Assembly (NCBI GenBank): GCA_018883245.1
Contig: VEQL01000014.1
Span: 1-62,104 of the forward strand
Length of the DNA stretch: 62,104 bases
Reading direction: 5' to 3'
Origin: Chthoniobacterales bacterium
GTDB lineage: Bacteria > Verrucomicrobiota > Verrucomicrobiia > Chthoniobacterales > JACTMZ01
Positions 7,898-16,887 of the stretch are shown here, piece by piece (position 1 is the first letter of the stretch; every line of letters starts with the position of its first letter). The position numbers were made by a program, and so were the translations under genes. A model generated the notes under the pieces. It was not told the origin of the DNA and made no database searches. It worked only from the letters and a program-made list of their open reading frames with translations.

Positions 7898-8651
7898 CGG
7901 CACCGAGCACGGCGGGAGCGTTGAGCAATTCGACCGGGCGCTCGACCAGCGACTGCAGGTCTCGGTCACGTGCGCCCTGCAAGACATCCTGCACCGACTG
8001 CGGCATAAGGGGCGGCAACTGCACGGCCCCATCCCGTTTGACCGGCACGAGCTTGAGAAACGCTTCCCCGGGAAGAAGTGAGTCGACCCCCGGTGCCACA
8101 TTGTATGGAAGCTCGATCGTGCGCGCCTCAGCCTGCTTTTCCTGCTCTACGAATTCCAAGACTACTTCGCGCTCCGTGATGGAGCGGACCAGAAGCTTTT
8201 CAGCTTGGTTGGCAAAAAGGCGCGGCAGCTCTTCTCCCACACCGACATAGACAGAGCCTATGAGGATGCGGTAATTGCCGGGGGATCCGGCCCGGCCACT
8301 CACGCGCATTGTTTTGAGCACACGGATCAATTTCTCCGCAGCCGTTTCAGGCGCCAAGCTGGCCACACTGTCGAACATTTCTGTCACCATTCCGAAAGGG
8401 CTTGGCGCGTCGGTTTTGACTTCGGCGAATCCGGCGGACTCGCGGGCTTGAGGGGTGAGCGACGAGAGGTAGGATTCCTCCGGTGCGGGACCGCGCAGGT
8501 CACGTTCTTTTTGCTGCTCCGCACTCAACTGTGCGGCGGGCGGGGCAGTCTGCAGAGTGGCCGGGGCCTGCGCGGATGCCGGACTTTTGAACCAGACAAG
8601 CAGGCATAGAAAGCAAGCCAGTTGGCGGGCGGGCGCGTGGTGCGGTCTCAT
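7872..8651 (-). CDS. PilP/GspC-like periplasmic protein with signal peptide
   Basis: A 259-residue protein whose chosen start (ATG at 8651, overlapping the upstream stop as ATGA) yields a Sec signal peptide: MRPHHAPARQLACFLCLLVW followed by a cleavage-like PASAQA. The segment YRILIGSVYVGVGEELPRLF and later VVLEFVEQEKQ resembles the beta-rich homology region of PilP/GspC, the periplasmic link between inner-membrane PilN/PilO and the secretin. The family call rests mainly on position directly after PilM-PilN-PilO-like genes and on the signal peptide; direct sequence similarity is weak by eye. Confidence 0.6.
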   Translation of the reverse strand: MRPHHAPARQLACFLCLLVWFKSPASAQAPATLQTAPPAAQLSAEQQKERDLRGPAPEESYLSSLTPQARESAGFAEVKTDAPSPFGMVTEMFDSVASLAPETAAEKLIRVLKTMRVSGRAGSPGNYRILIGSVYVGVGEELPRLFANQAEKLLVRSITEREVVLEFVEQEKQAEARTIELPYNVAPGVDSLLPGEAFLKLVPVKRDGAVQLPPLMPQSVQDVLQGARDRDLQSLVERPVELLNAPAVLGADGTTKTQP

Positions 8652-9211
8652 TTCTTGCTTTTGTTTTTGTCGCGCAGCGGAACCTCGAGCATGAGTTCCA
8701 TCCTGATGTCGTTTCCACGAGCGCCGGCCGCCATGGCCACGCGCCCAACACGCATTGTCGGACGGATTCTCTCCATCATGCCCATCCAATTGACCAACTT
8801 GCCGTAGTTATCGTCGAAGAGCAGGGTCGCGCGCACGAGCAGCGGCAGATACTCGTTGGGCTTGTTGTTCATCGTGTGCGGAAGCTGCTCGTAGCGCTGC
8901 GACAAGTTCAGCATTTCGGACGCCCGGACTTTCATACTGATGCCGGTTTCTGCTTCGTTCTGTTCCTCGATCACCGCGAAATACGGGCGCCACAAATCGG
9001 CGAACTCGACCAAGCCCTTAACATCCCTGAGCTGCCCGTTGTAGTAATCCCTCTCGGCGTTGAGTTGGGTCTCCACCGCCTCCAGTTCCTTCGACGCGTC
9101 ATCCGCCTGCTTCGCGGCGGCCGTCGCTTTGCCGCGCAAGGACAGCCCGAACTGGAACATCAGCACGATGCCGATGACGACGAGCAGGGCTGCAACCTGT
9201 TTGGCATTCAT
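8648..9211 (-). CDS. PilO-like inner-membrane alignment protein
   Basis: A 187-residue protein with one N-terminal membrane helix (AALLVVIGIVLMFQFGLSL), then a long predicted coiled coil (residues about 30-60, KATAAAKQADDASKELEAVE) and a compact C-terminal domain. This is the architecture of PilO/GspM, which pairs with PilN/GspL in the periplasm. It follows the PilN-like gene with a 4-bp overlap. Sequence identity to known PilO is not obvious by eye, so the assignment depends on architecture and gene order. Confidence 0.65.
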   Translation of the reverse strand: MNAKQVAALLVVIGIVLMFQFGLSLRGKATAAAKQADDASKELEAVETQLNAERDYYNGQLRDVKGLVEFADLWRPYFAVIEEQNEAETGISMKVRASEMLNLSQRYEQLPHTMNNKPNEYLPLLVRATLLFDDNYGKLVNWMGMMERIRPTMRVGRVAMAAGARGNDIRMELMLEVPLRDKNKSKK

Positions 9212-9822
9212 AGCGGCACAATGCCCCGGCTTCGATCAGACGGCGTTTGCTCCAGCAGATCGGCGGCCGTCCTGTTGCGGAGAAGCACCGCCCGGTATTC
9301 CAAGTTACCCTTGATCTTTGTCTGAGTTGGCGAGAACTCAAGATAACCCATGTCACGGATCGCGGCCACGGTTTTGACGATTTGGTCGTCGGTCTTGCTG
9401 TTAAAAGTCAACGCAAGCTTGATCTGCGCGGGGTTGGCCGCATCTCGCTCCAGCGTAAGGTCCACGATAACTGAACCCGGATCCATGCTTTTAATGATTT
9501 TAAGCAGTAATGGCTGAAGAGGCACGGAAGATTCCACCCAAGAATAAAGCTGCGTGGCCTCCCGGTAATTTCTTTCGAGTTCGGAGCGCGCCGCCTTCGT
9601 GCTGGCGATTTCGGCCTCCAACGCCGAGCGCTGCTTCATGGTGTCTTGGTAGCGCATGGTGGCAACCCGCGCATGCCACATTGCCAGGGAACCGACGACA
9701 GCGAGAAAAACCAGGGAGAGATAAAAGACGATCGGTATCAAACGAAAAACCAGCGGCAGAGGCGGGAGCAGGTCCTTGCGCGGCGTCTTGAAGTCGTCGA
9801 TTTTTTGCGCGTCGATCAGCAT
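9208..9822 (-). CDS. PilN-like inner-membrane protein
   Basis: From the ATG at 9822 (2 bp after the PilM-like stop) the 204-residue product begins MLIDAQKIDDFKTPRKDLLP and has one membrane helix at about residues 28-50 (LIPIVFYLSLVFLAVVGSLA). A coiled coil follows (MKQRSALEAEIASTKAARSE), then a ferredoxin-like periplasmic fold. PilN anchors the cytoplasmic PilM ring through its N-terminal tail. The longer frame upstream of this Met has no domain character and overlaps PilM heavily. The stop overlaps the PilO-like start. Confidence 0.72.
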   Translation of the reverse strand: MLIDAQKIDDFKTPRKDLLPPLPLVFRLIPIVFYLSLVFLAVVGSLAMWHARVATMRYQDTMKQRSALEAEIASTKAARSELERNYREATQLYSWVESSVPLQPLLLKIIKSMDPGSVIVDLTLERDAANPAQIKLALTFNSKTDDQIVKTVAAIRDMGYLEFSPTQTKIKGNLEYRAVLLRNRTAADLLEQTPSDRSRGIVPL

Positions 9823-9824
9823 AT

Positions 9825-10691
9825 TCAGCTTTTGTAGATCAACTCCGCCAGCAGACCTGGAGATGTCAGATCGTTGATTTTTTGCCCGGGAAAAACAGAT
9901 GCCATCTTTTCGGGCAACCCGGGCACCGGCTCGTCGCAGGCCACGACAACATCCGCTCCTTCCGGCAAGCGTTCGGCAAATGGAGAGATCAGCTCCACCA
10001 GCGGTTGCAAGTCGTCGAAGAAGACATCGGGACGCGAACGGATCTCCACCCAATTGTCTTTGATCTGAAGGAGAGCGCAGACAGAGCCCGCGCAGGTGGC
10101 AAGGTAAAGAGCACTCACCGGATTCTCCGTTCCTTTTTTGGTATTGGTCGCACCCAGCGCGTAGCGCAAAAGCACGTAGACACCGCATAAAAGACGTCCA
10201 ACTTTGAGACCGCGCTCTTTGAGCGTGGCCTCGGTCTTCTTGATGAAGTCGGCGTCGTAGCTAAGGAGAAGGCTGGAATTGGTCTCCGGATTGTGGGTCA
10301 CAGCATAGATTTTCCCGCGCTCGAAACGCCCGTGCAGAATGCTCCGCGCGTCGATCTTGATCGCCTCTTCCGAGCCCTTCTTGCGCGAAAGATTTGTCTC
10401 AATACTGACCATGTAGCGGGTGTCGAGGGACACGGCGCACCATCCATCGCTGGCGTTTTCCTTCACGATGGGAAGGACGTCGACGAAAAGATCGCGCAAT
10501 TCGCCGCGGCGACGGTCGGTGAATTTCACCCTTCCTTTGGGGTCGATCACGGAGAAGCCCAGGCCCGCGCGCCCGATGTTGAGCAGCACGGTGTTTTTGC
10601 CGGCAAAGCGCGCTTTCCATGCCGCCTCCGGATCGTCCGGCTCCGGCCGGAAAATGGAGAAATTCAGGATGCCTTTGACGTAGTGCAGCAT
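9825..10691 (-). CDS. PilM-like cytoplasmic pilus assembly protein
   Basis: A 288-residue soluble protein immediately after the ATPase gene and before PilN/PilO-like genes, the position of PilM. It has an actin-fold flavour: a beta-hairpin nucleotide-site-like stretch (NTVLLNIGRAGLGFSVIDPK) and a later ALYLATCAGSVCALLQIKDN that resembles the second phosphate-binding strand pair of PilM/FtsA proteins. It is shorter than typical PilM (about 350 residues) and lacks clear ATP motifs, so it may be a degenerate or GspL-cytoplasmic-domain-like version. Its role would be to link the ATPase to the inner-membrane alignment complex. Confidence 0.65.
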   Translation of the reverse strand: MLHYVKGILNFSIFRPEPDDPEAAWKARFAGKNTVLLNIGRAGLGFSVIDPKGRVKFTDRRRGELRDLFVDVLPIVKENASDGWCAVSLDTRYMVSIETNLSRKKGSEEAIKIDARSILHGRFERGKIYAVTHNPETNSSLLLSYDADFIKKTEATLKERGLKVGRLLCGVYVLLRYALGATNTKKGTENPVSALYLATCAGSVCALLQIKDNWVEIRSRPDVFFDDLQPLVELISPFAERLPEGADVVVACDEPVPGLPEKMASVFPGQKINDLTSPGLLAELIYKS

Positions 10692-11753
10692 TTAGACGGT
10701 GATTTCTTTTTGCGAAGCGAGGTATTCCCTCGCTTCTTCCCATCCGAAGCCCGTCCTGCTCGCCATGGATTGGCTGGAAAAGCCCTCGTTGCGTCTTGTC
10801 TCGAGGCTCGCATCGAAGTTGAACATTCCGCGCTTCCATCCGGTCTCGAGTTCTTGGTCGAGTTTTTTGAAGTCACCTTGACGGATGATGTTGACCACGC
10901 CGTCGTATTGCAGCAGGACCTCGTGAATCGGGAAGCGCTTGCCCGCGCGGTCGTCGAGCAGAAGGCGTTGGCACATGATGAGTCGCAGCGAGTCGGCGAG
11001 ACTGGCCTGTGAACTGTCCAGTCGCTCGCTCGGGATGAGTTTGAGAAAACGCTGCACGGTCTGCGAAGCCGAGGACGTATGCAGGGTTGCCACCACAACG
11101 TGGCCCGTTTCGGAAGCCTGCAAGGCAATCTCCGCCGTCTCACCGTCGCGGATCTCACCGATAATGATGACGTCCGGCGCCTGGCGAAGCGCGGCGCGCA
11201 GAGCCCCGGCGAAATCCACCTCGTCCGATCCCATCTCCCGCTGAGAGATCAACGTCGGAAGATTTTCGGGATAGACGAATTCGATCGGGTCTTCAAAGGA
11301 GATAATGTGCTCGCGGCGTCGCTTGGCCCGGTGCAGAACCATCGAGGCGATGGTCGTGGACTTACCGCTGCCGGTAGCGCCGCAGATGAGGAAGAGGCCA
11401 TTTTTCGCTTCGAGAAAGCCTTTCAAGGCAGGCTCCGGAACTTTGATGGACTCCGGCGCAGGAATGTCCTGGGGAAGAAGACGCAAAACCCAACGAAGCC
11501 GCCCCTTGGTCACCATCTGGCTCACGCGATAGCGTCGTCCGTGCAGGTCGAGGGCGCTGTCCACACAGCCGGGCTCGAGATGCTGCGGCACTTCAACCGT
11601 ATGCACGATGTCCTCGTAAACCATCTGCCCGTTGCGCTTGTAAGCAAGCCGTTCGTTGGCCGTGAGGTAAAAGTCGCTCACGCGGCTGTCTTGGCTCAGC
11701 TCTTTGAAACGTTGGCCGATCGGCGACTCGGGTTCGAGGTGGAGGTAGTTCAT
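10692..11753 (-). CDS. PilT/GspE-family secretion ATPase
   Basis: A 353-residue hexameric ATPase of the type IV filament superfamily. Visible motifs are Walker A (ICGATGSGKSTTIASMV, about residues 118-134), the Asp box (HIISFEDPIEFVY), Walker B (VIIIGEIRDGETAEIAL) and the His box (ETGHVVVATLHTSSA). The length and absence of a GspE N1 domain make it PilT-like rather than PilB/GspE-like. It lacks the C-terminal AIRNLIRE retraction motif of canonical PilT, so whether it extends or retracts the filament cannot be said. It is the only ATPase in the operon. The stop is one base upstream of the PilM-like start; the start overlaps the giant pseudopilin stop. Confidence 0.9.
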   Translation of the reverse strand: MNYLHLEPESPIGQRFKELSQDSRVSDFYLTANERLAYKRNGQMVYEDIVHTVEVPQHLEPGCVDSALDLHGRRYRVSQMVTKGRLRWVLRLLPQDIPAPESIKVPEPALKGFLEAKNGLFLICGATGSGKSTTIASMVLHRAKRRREHIISFEDPIEFVYPENLPTLISQREMGSDEVDFAGALRAALRQAPDVIIIGEIRDGETAEIALQASETGHVVVATLHTSSASQTVQRFLKLIPSERLDSSQASLADSLRLIMCQRLLLDDRAGKRFPIHEVLLQYDGVVNIIRQGDFKKLDQELETGWKRGMFNFDASLETRRNEGFSSQSMASRTGFGWEEAREYLASQKEITV

Positions 11754-14272
11754 GGCGTGTTTGTGCTTGTGACGGAGTTGGTGTCGCTGCCGCCCGAGAC
11801 ATCGATGTATCCGTTCCCCGAGACAGCCACTTCGCTGGCAAATGCACTGCCGTAAAAGGCGCCGCCATTGCCGACCGAAATCGTGCTATCGCGCGCCTCG
11901 ACCTGCCCATAGACCGTGGCGCCACTTCCAATGGAAAAGCTGTAGTTGCTCATCACGACAAACCCGGTCTGGTAAATGGTGTTGCTACTTCCGAAAGTAA
12001 TACCGGACATGCTGACCGCCGAGTTGAAGTAAACCTGCACCGGACCGAGGATTTCAACTTTGCCGCCGGTCCAAGTGCTCCCGGCACCGAAGACGTAAGA
12101 CGTTAGTGTCCCCGGCGAGCCCATTCGCAACACGGAATTCGTGTTAGCCAAAGTGAGGGCATAGGATCCAGCAGCCAGCGTATTGGTGCCCGTGACGGTC
12201 ACGGCCGCATTGCTCAAGGCGATGCCCGAGGGCAGGCCGGGTTTATTGGTGCTAACCGGCGGCGGGTCGGCACGGCGGTAAACCTTGCCATCGACGCGCG
12301 AAGTTTCCGTGGCGCGAAACTCGTAGTTGCTCGTCGTGTTCGTGCCATAAAGATCGACAATTTTGCGCCTGTCCGCCTGCGGATCGGCAAGGACTCCCTC
12401 TGTGGTGTATTCGCGGCCGGTGATACGATTCGTGTCGATTCCGGCATCGTTGGCTTGGTTGTAGGCTTTGCCCTTTTGCGCAACCAATCCCCCGGCGCCC
12501 GGGAGGAAGACCTGCGGCAACCCAGGCAAATAAACATTTCCCTCCACAACGGCACCCGCGTTGAGCACAGCAAAATCGCCAGCCTGCATGTAGATTGAAC
12601 CTTTGACTGTTCCGCCGATGTTGGCTTTATACATATTCAATCCCACGTATTTGAGTGGGACGGTGGTGATCGCGATATAGGTGCGGCTGACTGGCTCGCA
12701 AGTAAACCAATGTTCCGTTCCAAGCGGACCCGTAGCTTGGGCTACAATCGTGTAGGTTTTGTCTGTGTAGAGGCTCGGTTGATTGGCGCTTGTGTTTGTT
12801 CCTCCTGACACCGGGTTAAGCGGAGCGGAACCAGCATTGCCAGGCGTGGACGTGTAAAAGATGCGGGCACTGGGATTTGTCGGATAACTTCCGACGATCT
12901 GTATGCTGACATTGTTGGTCTGAGGCAAACCGATCGGCTTGAGTGGGAGGATCTCTACCGTCAGCGGGGTGGTTTGAATTTCGGTCGTTTTATCCAGCGG
13001 ATCGGCCGCAACAAGAAAGTCCGGCTGCAAAGACTGCACGCTGGCGAAAAACCTTATCCGCTTGCTCGCACCGAATCCGGCGACATCGATGGAATTTGTG
13101 ACGGGCGTAAAGGTGGGCGCAGAGAATGCCGCGTTGGTCGCGACAGCCTGCACATCGGTATAGCGCGCAGTCGTTGTTCTGGTGTAAAGCGCTTGCAGGT
13201 AGTTGCTGGAGCGATATTTGGCCGGGACTTGGTCGATGTTTTCCAGCCTGACAACAATCGGTGAGCGAACCACCGGCGTCACCCCGACCATTTGCCCGCC
13301 GGCCTGCGCATAGGTCATTTGCGGTGGAATCGCGTCGCTCGCCGGAAAAATCGGCGTAACAGAAACGGGCCGCGCACGGAGAGTCGAGGCAAATGGGTCA
13401 CTGTCGACATAACGACTGGTGTCAGTGCTCTTGAATTTTGCAACAACGACCGTTTCCGGATCAAGATTGCGGATGACATACGGGTCGGCGAGGTTCTGAA
13501 ATTGCCCGCCATTGACCGATACCTGCACCGTATATTTCGGCAAAGCGAAGTCGCTGGCCACTCGAATTTCCAGCGGGTAATTCGTCAGGACCAACTGCTC
13601 TCCATTATAGACCGCATAACCACCCGAGCTTCCATCGGTGCGTTGGAGGAACTGGCCTTTGGGCAACTTGACTTTGTCCTTTTCCTTCCTCGCCGCTTCA
13701 TCCTGCACAGCTATTGCCTGCGGGGCTGCGGCACTGGCCGGAGCAAGAGCGGGACGATCGGTGTATGCGGTCAAGTATTCACCTGTCGGGGTATGCGGCA
13801 TGGGTCCCTGCCTCAATTCCGTAAGCAGCGGCGAGGCTGGACCGTTGACGAAGTCCCGTATGCCGGGATCCCCACCTCTGCGGACGTAAAAGTAGCCGGA
13901 GTTGTCCGGATAATCGGCACGCCAAGCTTCCGAGGCTGCCTCCTCAGCGTTTTGCAGGGCCATCTGCAAACCCGGATCGATGAACGGTCCGGGAAAACCC
14001 ATGGCAGTCGAATCGGGCGAGGCAACTGTCTTCAACTTAGCCAGAACTTCCGCGGGTGTGGCGTTTTCCGGAATCACACCTCCGGACGCGCGATATGCGT
14101 CGATGCCGTTGTTGAGCACAGCCACGTCGTTTTTCAAACGTGCCTCACGAGCGCTTTCGCGCAGACCACCGACCGCCACGACGCCTACGCCACCCAAGGC
14201 CGCGACCACAGCAGCCGCGATCAGGATTTCCACCAGCGTGAACCCGCGCCCCTCGCGTTGCTGACGGCTCAT
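11750..14272 (-). CDS. Giant pseudopilin with beta-rich C-terminal domains
   Basis: About 840 residues starting at the ATG at 14272 (MSRQQREGRG then FTLVEILIAAAVVAALGGVG): a perfect class III leader with Gly before Phe and Glu5 conserved. GGAG lies about 12 bases upstream; an in-frame ATG at 14290 is the alternative. After the pilin helix and a GspG-like stretch (LKNDVAVLNNGIDAYRA) come Ig-like or chitobiase-C-like repeats (about 260-520; for example ARIFYTSTPGNAGSAP). The last 250 residues are low-complexity Gly/Ser/Thr/Asn with repeated short strands (AGSYALTLANTNSVLRMG; GSGATVYGQVEARDSTISVG), which looks like a parallel beta helix or bactofilin-like stack. It is several times the usual pseudopilin size, so it may sit at the filament tip as an adhesin or substrate binder. 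That role is inference. Confidence 0.82.
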   Translation of the reverse strand: MSRQQREGRGFTLVEILIAAAVVAALGGVGVVAVGGLRESAREARLKNDVAVLNNGIDAYRASGGVIPENATPAEVLAKLKTVASPDSTAMGFPGPFIDPGLQMALQNAEEAASEAWRADYPDNSGYFYVRRGGDPGIRDFVNGPASPLLTELRQGPMPHTPTGEYLTAYTDRPALAPASAAAPQAIAVQDEAARKEKDKVKLPKGQFLQRTDGSSGGYAVYNGEQLVLTNYPLEIRVASDFALPKYTVQVSVNGGQFQNLADPYVIRNLDPETVVVAKFKSTDTSRYVDSDPFASTLRARPVSVTPIFPASDAIPPQMTYAQAGGQMVGVTPVVRSPIVVRLENIDQVPAKYRSSNYLQALYTRTTTARYTDVQAVATNAAFSAPTFTPVTNSIDVAGFGASKRIRFFASVQSLQPDFLVAADPLDKTTEIQTTPLTVEILPLKPIGLPQTNNVSIQIVGSYPTNPSARIFYTSTPGNAGSAPLNPVSGGTNTSANQPSLYTDKTYTIVAQATGPLGTEHWFTCEPVSRTYIAITTVPLKYVGLNMYKANIGGTVKGSIYMQAGDFAVLNAGAVVEGNVYLPGLPQVFLPGAGGLVAQKGKAYNQANDAGIDTNRITGREYTTEGVLADPQADRRKIVDLYGTNTTSNYEFRATETSRVDGKVYRRADPPPVSTNKPGLPSGIALSNAAVTVTGTNTLAAGSYALTLANTNSVLRMGSPGTLTSYVFGAGSTWTGGKVEILGPVQVYFNSAVSMSGITFGSSNTIYQTGFVVMSNYSFSIGSGATVYGQVEARDSTISVGNGGAFYGSAFASEVAVSGNGYIDVSGGSDTNSVTSTNTP

Positions 14273-14333
14273 CTGATCCGAGAGCTCCATACTGCAAAAA
14301 GATAGCACGCTTCCGCGGCGCGCCAAAAAGGCC

Positions 14334-16823
14334 TCAAGGGAAGCCCTCCTTCATCTGGAACTGATCCAACTGCGCGTTTGCCAAGACCTTGTTCAGTTCG
14401 ACAAGAAGCGCATCGGCCCGGGCGGAATTATCCAGAAGCGCAGTGGGTGCATAGCCGGCACCTTCCATGACTTGGGCCTGAAGATCGTTAGCAAGAGCAC
14501 GAGCGCGCTGGATAACGCCGCGAAGTTCCGCGTTGGTCTTGGCATCATCGCGCGCCTCTTTGTTGATCTGACGGTAATATTTCAGTTGGTATTCAAGCCA
14601 GCTGAACGCCCCGGGCAACGCCCCCGCGCCGCCGACGAGCGTGCCATCGGGAGCGAAGGTCGGCGCTGGCGGAGGAACCCCGGGCTTGATCGGAATCACA
14701 GCTTCAGGATTTTCAGAAATGCCGGGCGTGCGCGAAGGATCGGAAATCACGTAGGGCGTGATGAAAATGATCAAGTTCGAGCGACTGCGATTGCGTCCCT
14801 TGTTCTTGAAGAGGTAGCCGACACCGGGGATGTCCTTGAGAACCGGTATACCGCCGGTGCTGCGCAGATCGGTGCTTTTCTCGAGACCGCCAACCGCGAG
14901 CGTGTAGCCGGAATCAACCTGCAAAGACGCGTTGTAAACACGCTCGGCCGTCACCGGATATTGGTTGGAGCCAGTGCCTAGGTTGATTGGGACCTGATCG
15001 ATGATCGACGAAATCGTGATAGCCACTGTGAGGGCGATCTGATTTTTGCCGACGGCTTTCGGAAGGATGTTGATCTGCGTTCCGGTCGGCAAATAAGAGA
15101 GCGAACCGACATTCTGGCCGCCGACATTTCCGCTCGAGACATTCTGCACGCCGGCATTGACCGGTGTGTTTTCTGCCGAAGTAATCGCAACCTCACGGTT
15201 GTTAATGGTGAGAACGCGCGGGTATTGCACCAAGGAGCCTTCACGGTCGCGGGTGAACGCCTGGATGGCAAGAGTGGCATCCTGCACCGAGAGAACTGCC
15301 GAGTAGGGTGCATTGAACGTCACCGCCCCGTTGGAACCGCTGATTTGTCCGGAGGGACTGATGCTTCCGCCTCCGGTAACGCTCAAACCATCCCCGCCGA
15401 ATACCCCCTCCCAGTTGATACCGAAATCAGACTGGGGATTCTTGTTGGTCTCGAAAAATTTGACCTCGATGGCGATGAGGTCCTGCGGTTTATCCACCTT
15501 GCTAAGATAGTCGCCCACCCATTTGTGCTGCTTCCGCGTGGCCACAACCCAGAGGATGTTGGTATCGGAATTGTAGATGACCTGCGGTTTCTGCGGGGGC
15601 ACGTAAACCGGAAACAACTCGGGAACTTCGGAACCCGCCGAGGCCGTTGGCGCAGCAGATTGGCCCGCAGCGGAACCACCGCCCCCAACCCCGGTTAGAA
15701 GAGAAGCCAAGGCGCCACCTCCGCCAGACTGCTGGCCGGCGGAACCACTCGACGACGCCGATGACGACGGTGCGTTCTCGCCTACACCGTCAAAAGGCGG
15801 AACACGCATACTCTGCACCTCCGATCCCGAAGCAGCGTCGGGATCAACGACCGTGCCGTCGGCGTTGTATTGCAGAGGCTTCATGCCGAGCATGACGCGG
15901 ATCTCGTTCACGATACGCGGAGCCTTGGCCTCAAAAACGCGCTGTGAATATTGCAGTGGCAACTGCGGAGTGGTGGCCGAGATATTTCCCGTGCCGCCGG
16001 AGGTTCCCCCCGTGCCGCCGGTTTGCTGTGTCGTAATGCCACCTCCTGATGCATTACCGCGAAACTCAACCTGATCGACAGGATCGTGCTTCAACTGGTA
16101 GATCACGCCGATAAGTTCATTCTCTTTTTCGGCCATTCTCGCGCGGGTCAGATTGGCATCGCCGATACCCATAAACCACACGCCGTCCTCGAAGCGCAGC
16201 TTGATGTCATTCTGTCGCGCGACACTCTCGAGTGCAGCGAAGGGACTAGCGTTCATTTTGAAAGTCACCAAGCGCTGTGCCTTAGGCGAATGTTCGGGAA
16301 TGCCAACGTAGGGAATTCCCGTCTCTTCGGCTAACAAGCGAAGCACATCGCGCAAAGACGAACGATCGAAGGTGAAATTTTGCGGCGGCATAGAGCGCAA
16401 CTGAAGCGCGCGGCGGTTTCCCATATCGCCGTAGTTGGCACGCTCGGCCGGACGGCCGTAAAAAATCGCCGGACCTTCGGCGGGCGTCGCCTCAGGCGTG
16501 GGGAACACCACATCCGCAGCGCGGGGCGGCGGCGTTGGTGTTGCCGAAGGCTGGGATGCGGGCTGCGGAATCGCTTCGGGCGTGGGCGCCGGGACCGCGG
16601 GAGACGTTGCGGCGATTTCCTCGGCCACCGCCTTGGCTTCCTCCGCGTTGGGTGAAGCGGTAGGTTCCGACTGTTGCTGGGCCATGAGGCCGGTCGCCAG
16701 AAGCAGATAAGCCACCAACGCGAGGAAGCCCGCACCCCCGTGGGTTGCTGGCGAGCTAGACGCGCGCGACAAGCGCAAATATGGAGGAGCCTTCAGAGAC
16801 ACAGAGTAGCAGTAAACGGGCAC
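14334..16823 (-). CDS. Secretin (PilQ/GspD family)
   Basis: An 829-residue outer-membrane channel protein. It has an N-terminal hydrophobic signal (FLALVAYLLLATGLMAQQ), a long Pro/Ala-rich stretch, then secretin N-domains (FTFDRSSLRDVLRLLAEETG, an STN-like module; later IYNSDTNILWVVATRKQHKW as N-domain). The C-terminal secretin domain begins about residue 450 (DLIAIEVKFFETNK) and has the conserved end VPVLKDIPGVGYLFKNKGR followed by SNLIIFITPYVI. The stop is about 60 bases from the giant pseudopilin start, so this is the first gene of the operon. Gly/Ser-rich inserts around residues 245-275 and 330-400 are unusual. The start codon could lie a little downstream, nearer the signal peptide. Confidence 0.92.
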   Translation of the reverse strand: MPVYCYSVSLKAPPYLRLSRASSSPATHGGAGFLALVAYLLLATGLMAQQQSEPTASPNAEEAKAVAEEIAATSPAVPAPTPEAIPQPASQPSATPTPPPRAADVVFPTPEATPAEGPAIFYGRPAERANYGDMGNRRALQLRSMPPQNFTFDRSSLRDVLRLLAEETGIPYVGIPEHSPKAQRLVTFKMNASPFAALESVARQNDIKLRFEDGVWFMGIGDANLTRARMAEKENELIGVIYQLKHDPVDQVEFRGNASGGGITTQQTGGTGGTSGGTGNISATTPQLPLQYSQRVFEAKAPRIVNEIRVMLGMKPLQYNADGTVVDPDAASGSEVQSMRVPPFDGVGENAPSSSASSSGSAGQQSGGGGALASLLTGVGGGGSAAGQSAAPTASAGSEVPELFPVYVPPQKPQVIYNSDTNILWVVATRKQHKWVGDYLSKVDKPQDLIAIEVKFFETNKNPQSDFGINWEGVFGGDGLSVTGGGSISPSGQISGSNGAVTFNAPYSAVLSVQDATLAIQAFTRDREGSLVQYPRVLTINNREVAITSAENTPVNAGVQNVSSGNVGGQNVGSLSYLPTGTQINILPKAVGKNQIALTVAITISSIIDQVPINLGTGSNQYPVTAERVYNASLQVDSGYTLAVGGLEKSTDLRSTGGIPVLKDIPGVGYLFKNKGRNRSRSNLIIFITPYVISDPSRTPGISENPEAVIPIKPGVPPPAPTFAPDGTLVGGAGALPGAFSWLEYQLKYYRQINKEARDDAKTNAELRGVIQRARALANDLQAQVMEGAGYAPTALLDNSARADALLVELNKVLANAQLDQFQMKEGFP

Positions 16824-16887
16824 TTTATTCTGCTACGAACAGAAGAAGACGTCAAAAGCCAAAAGCGGCCTGACGGGAGCCCCAATT

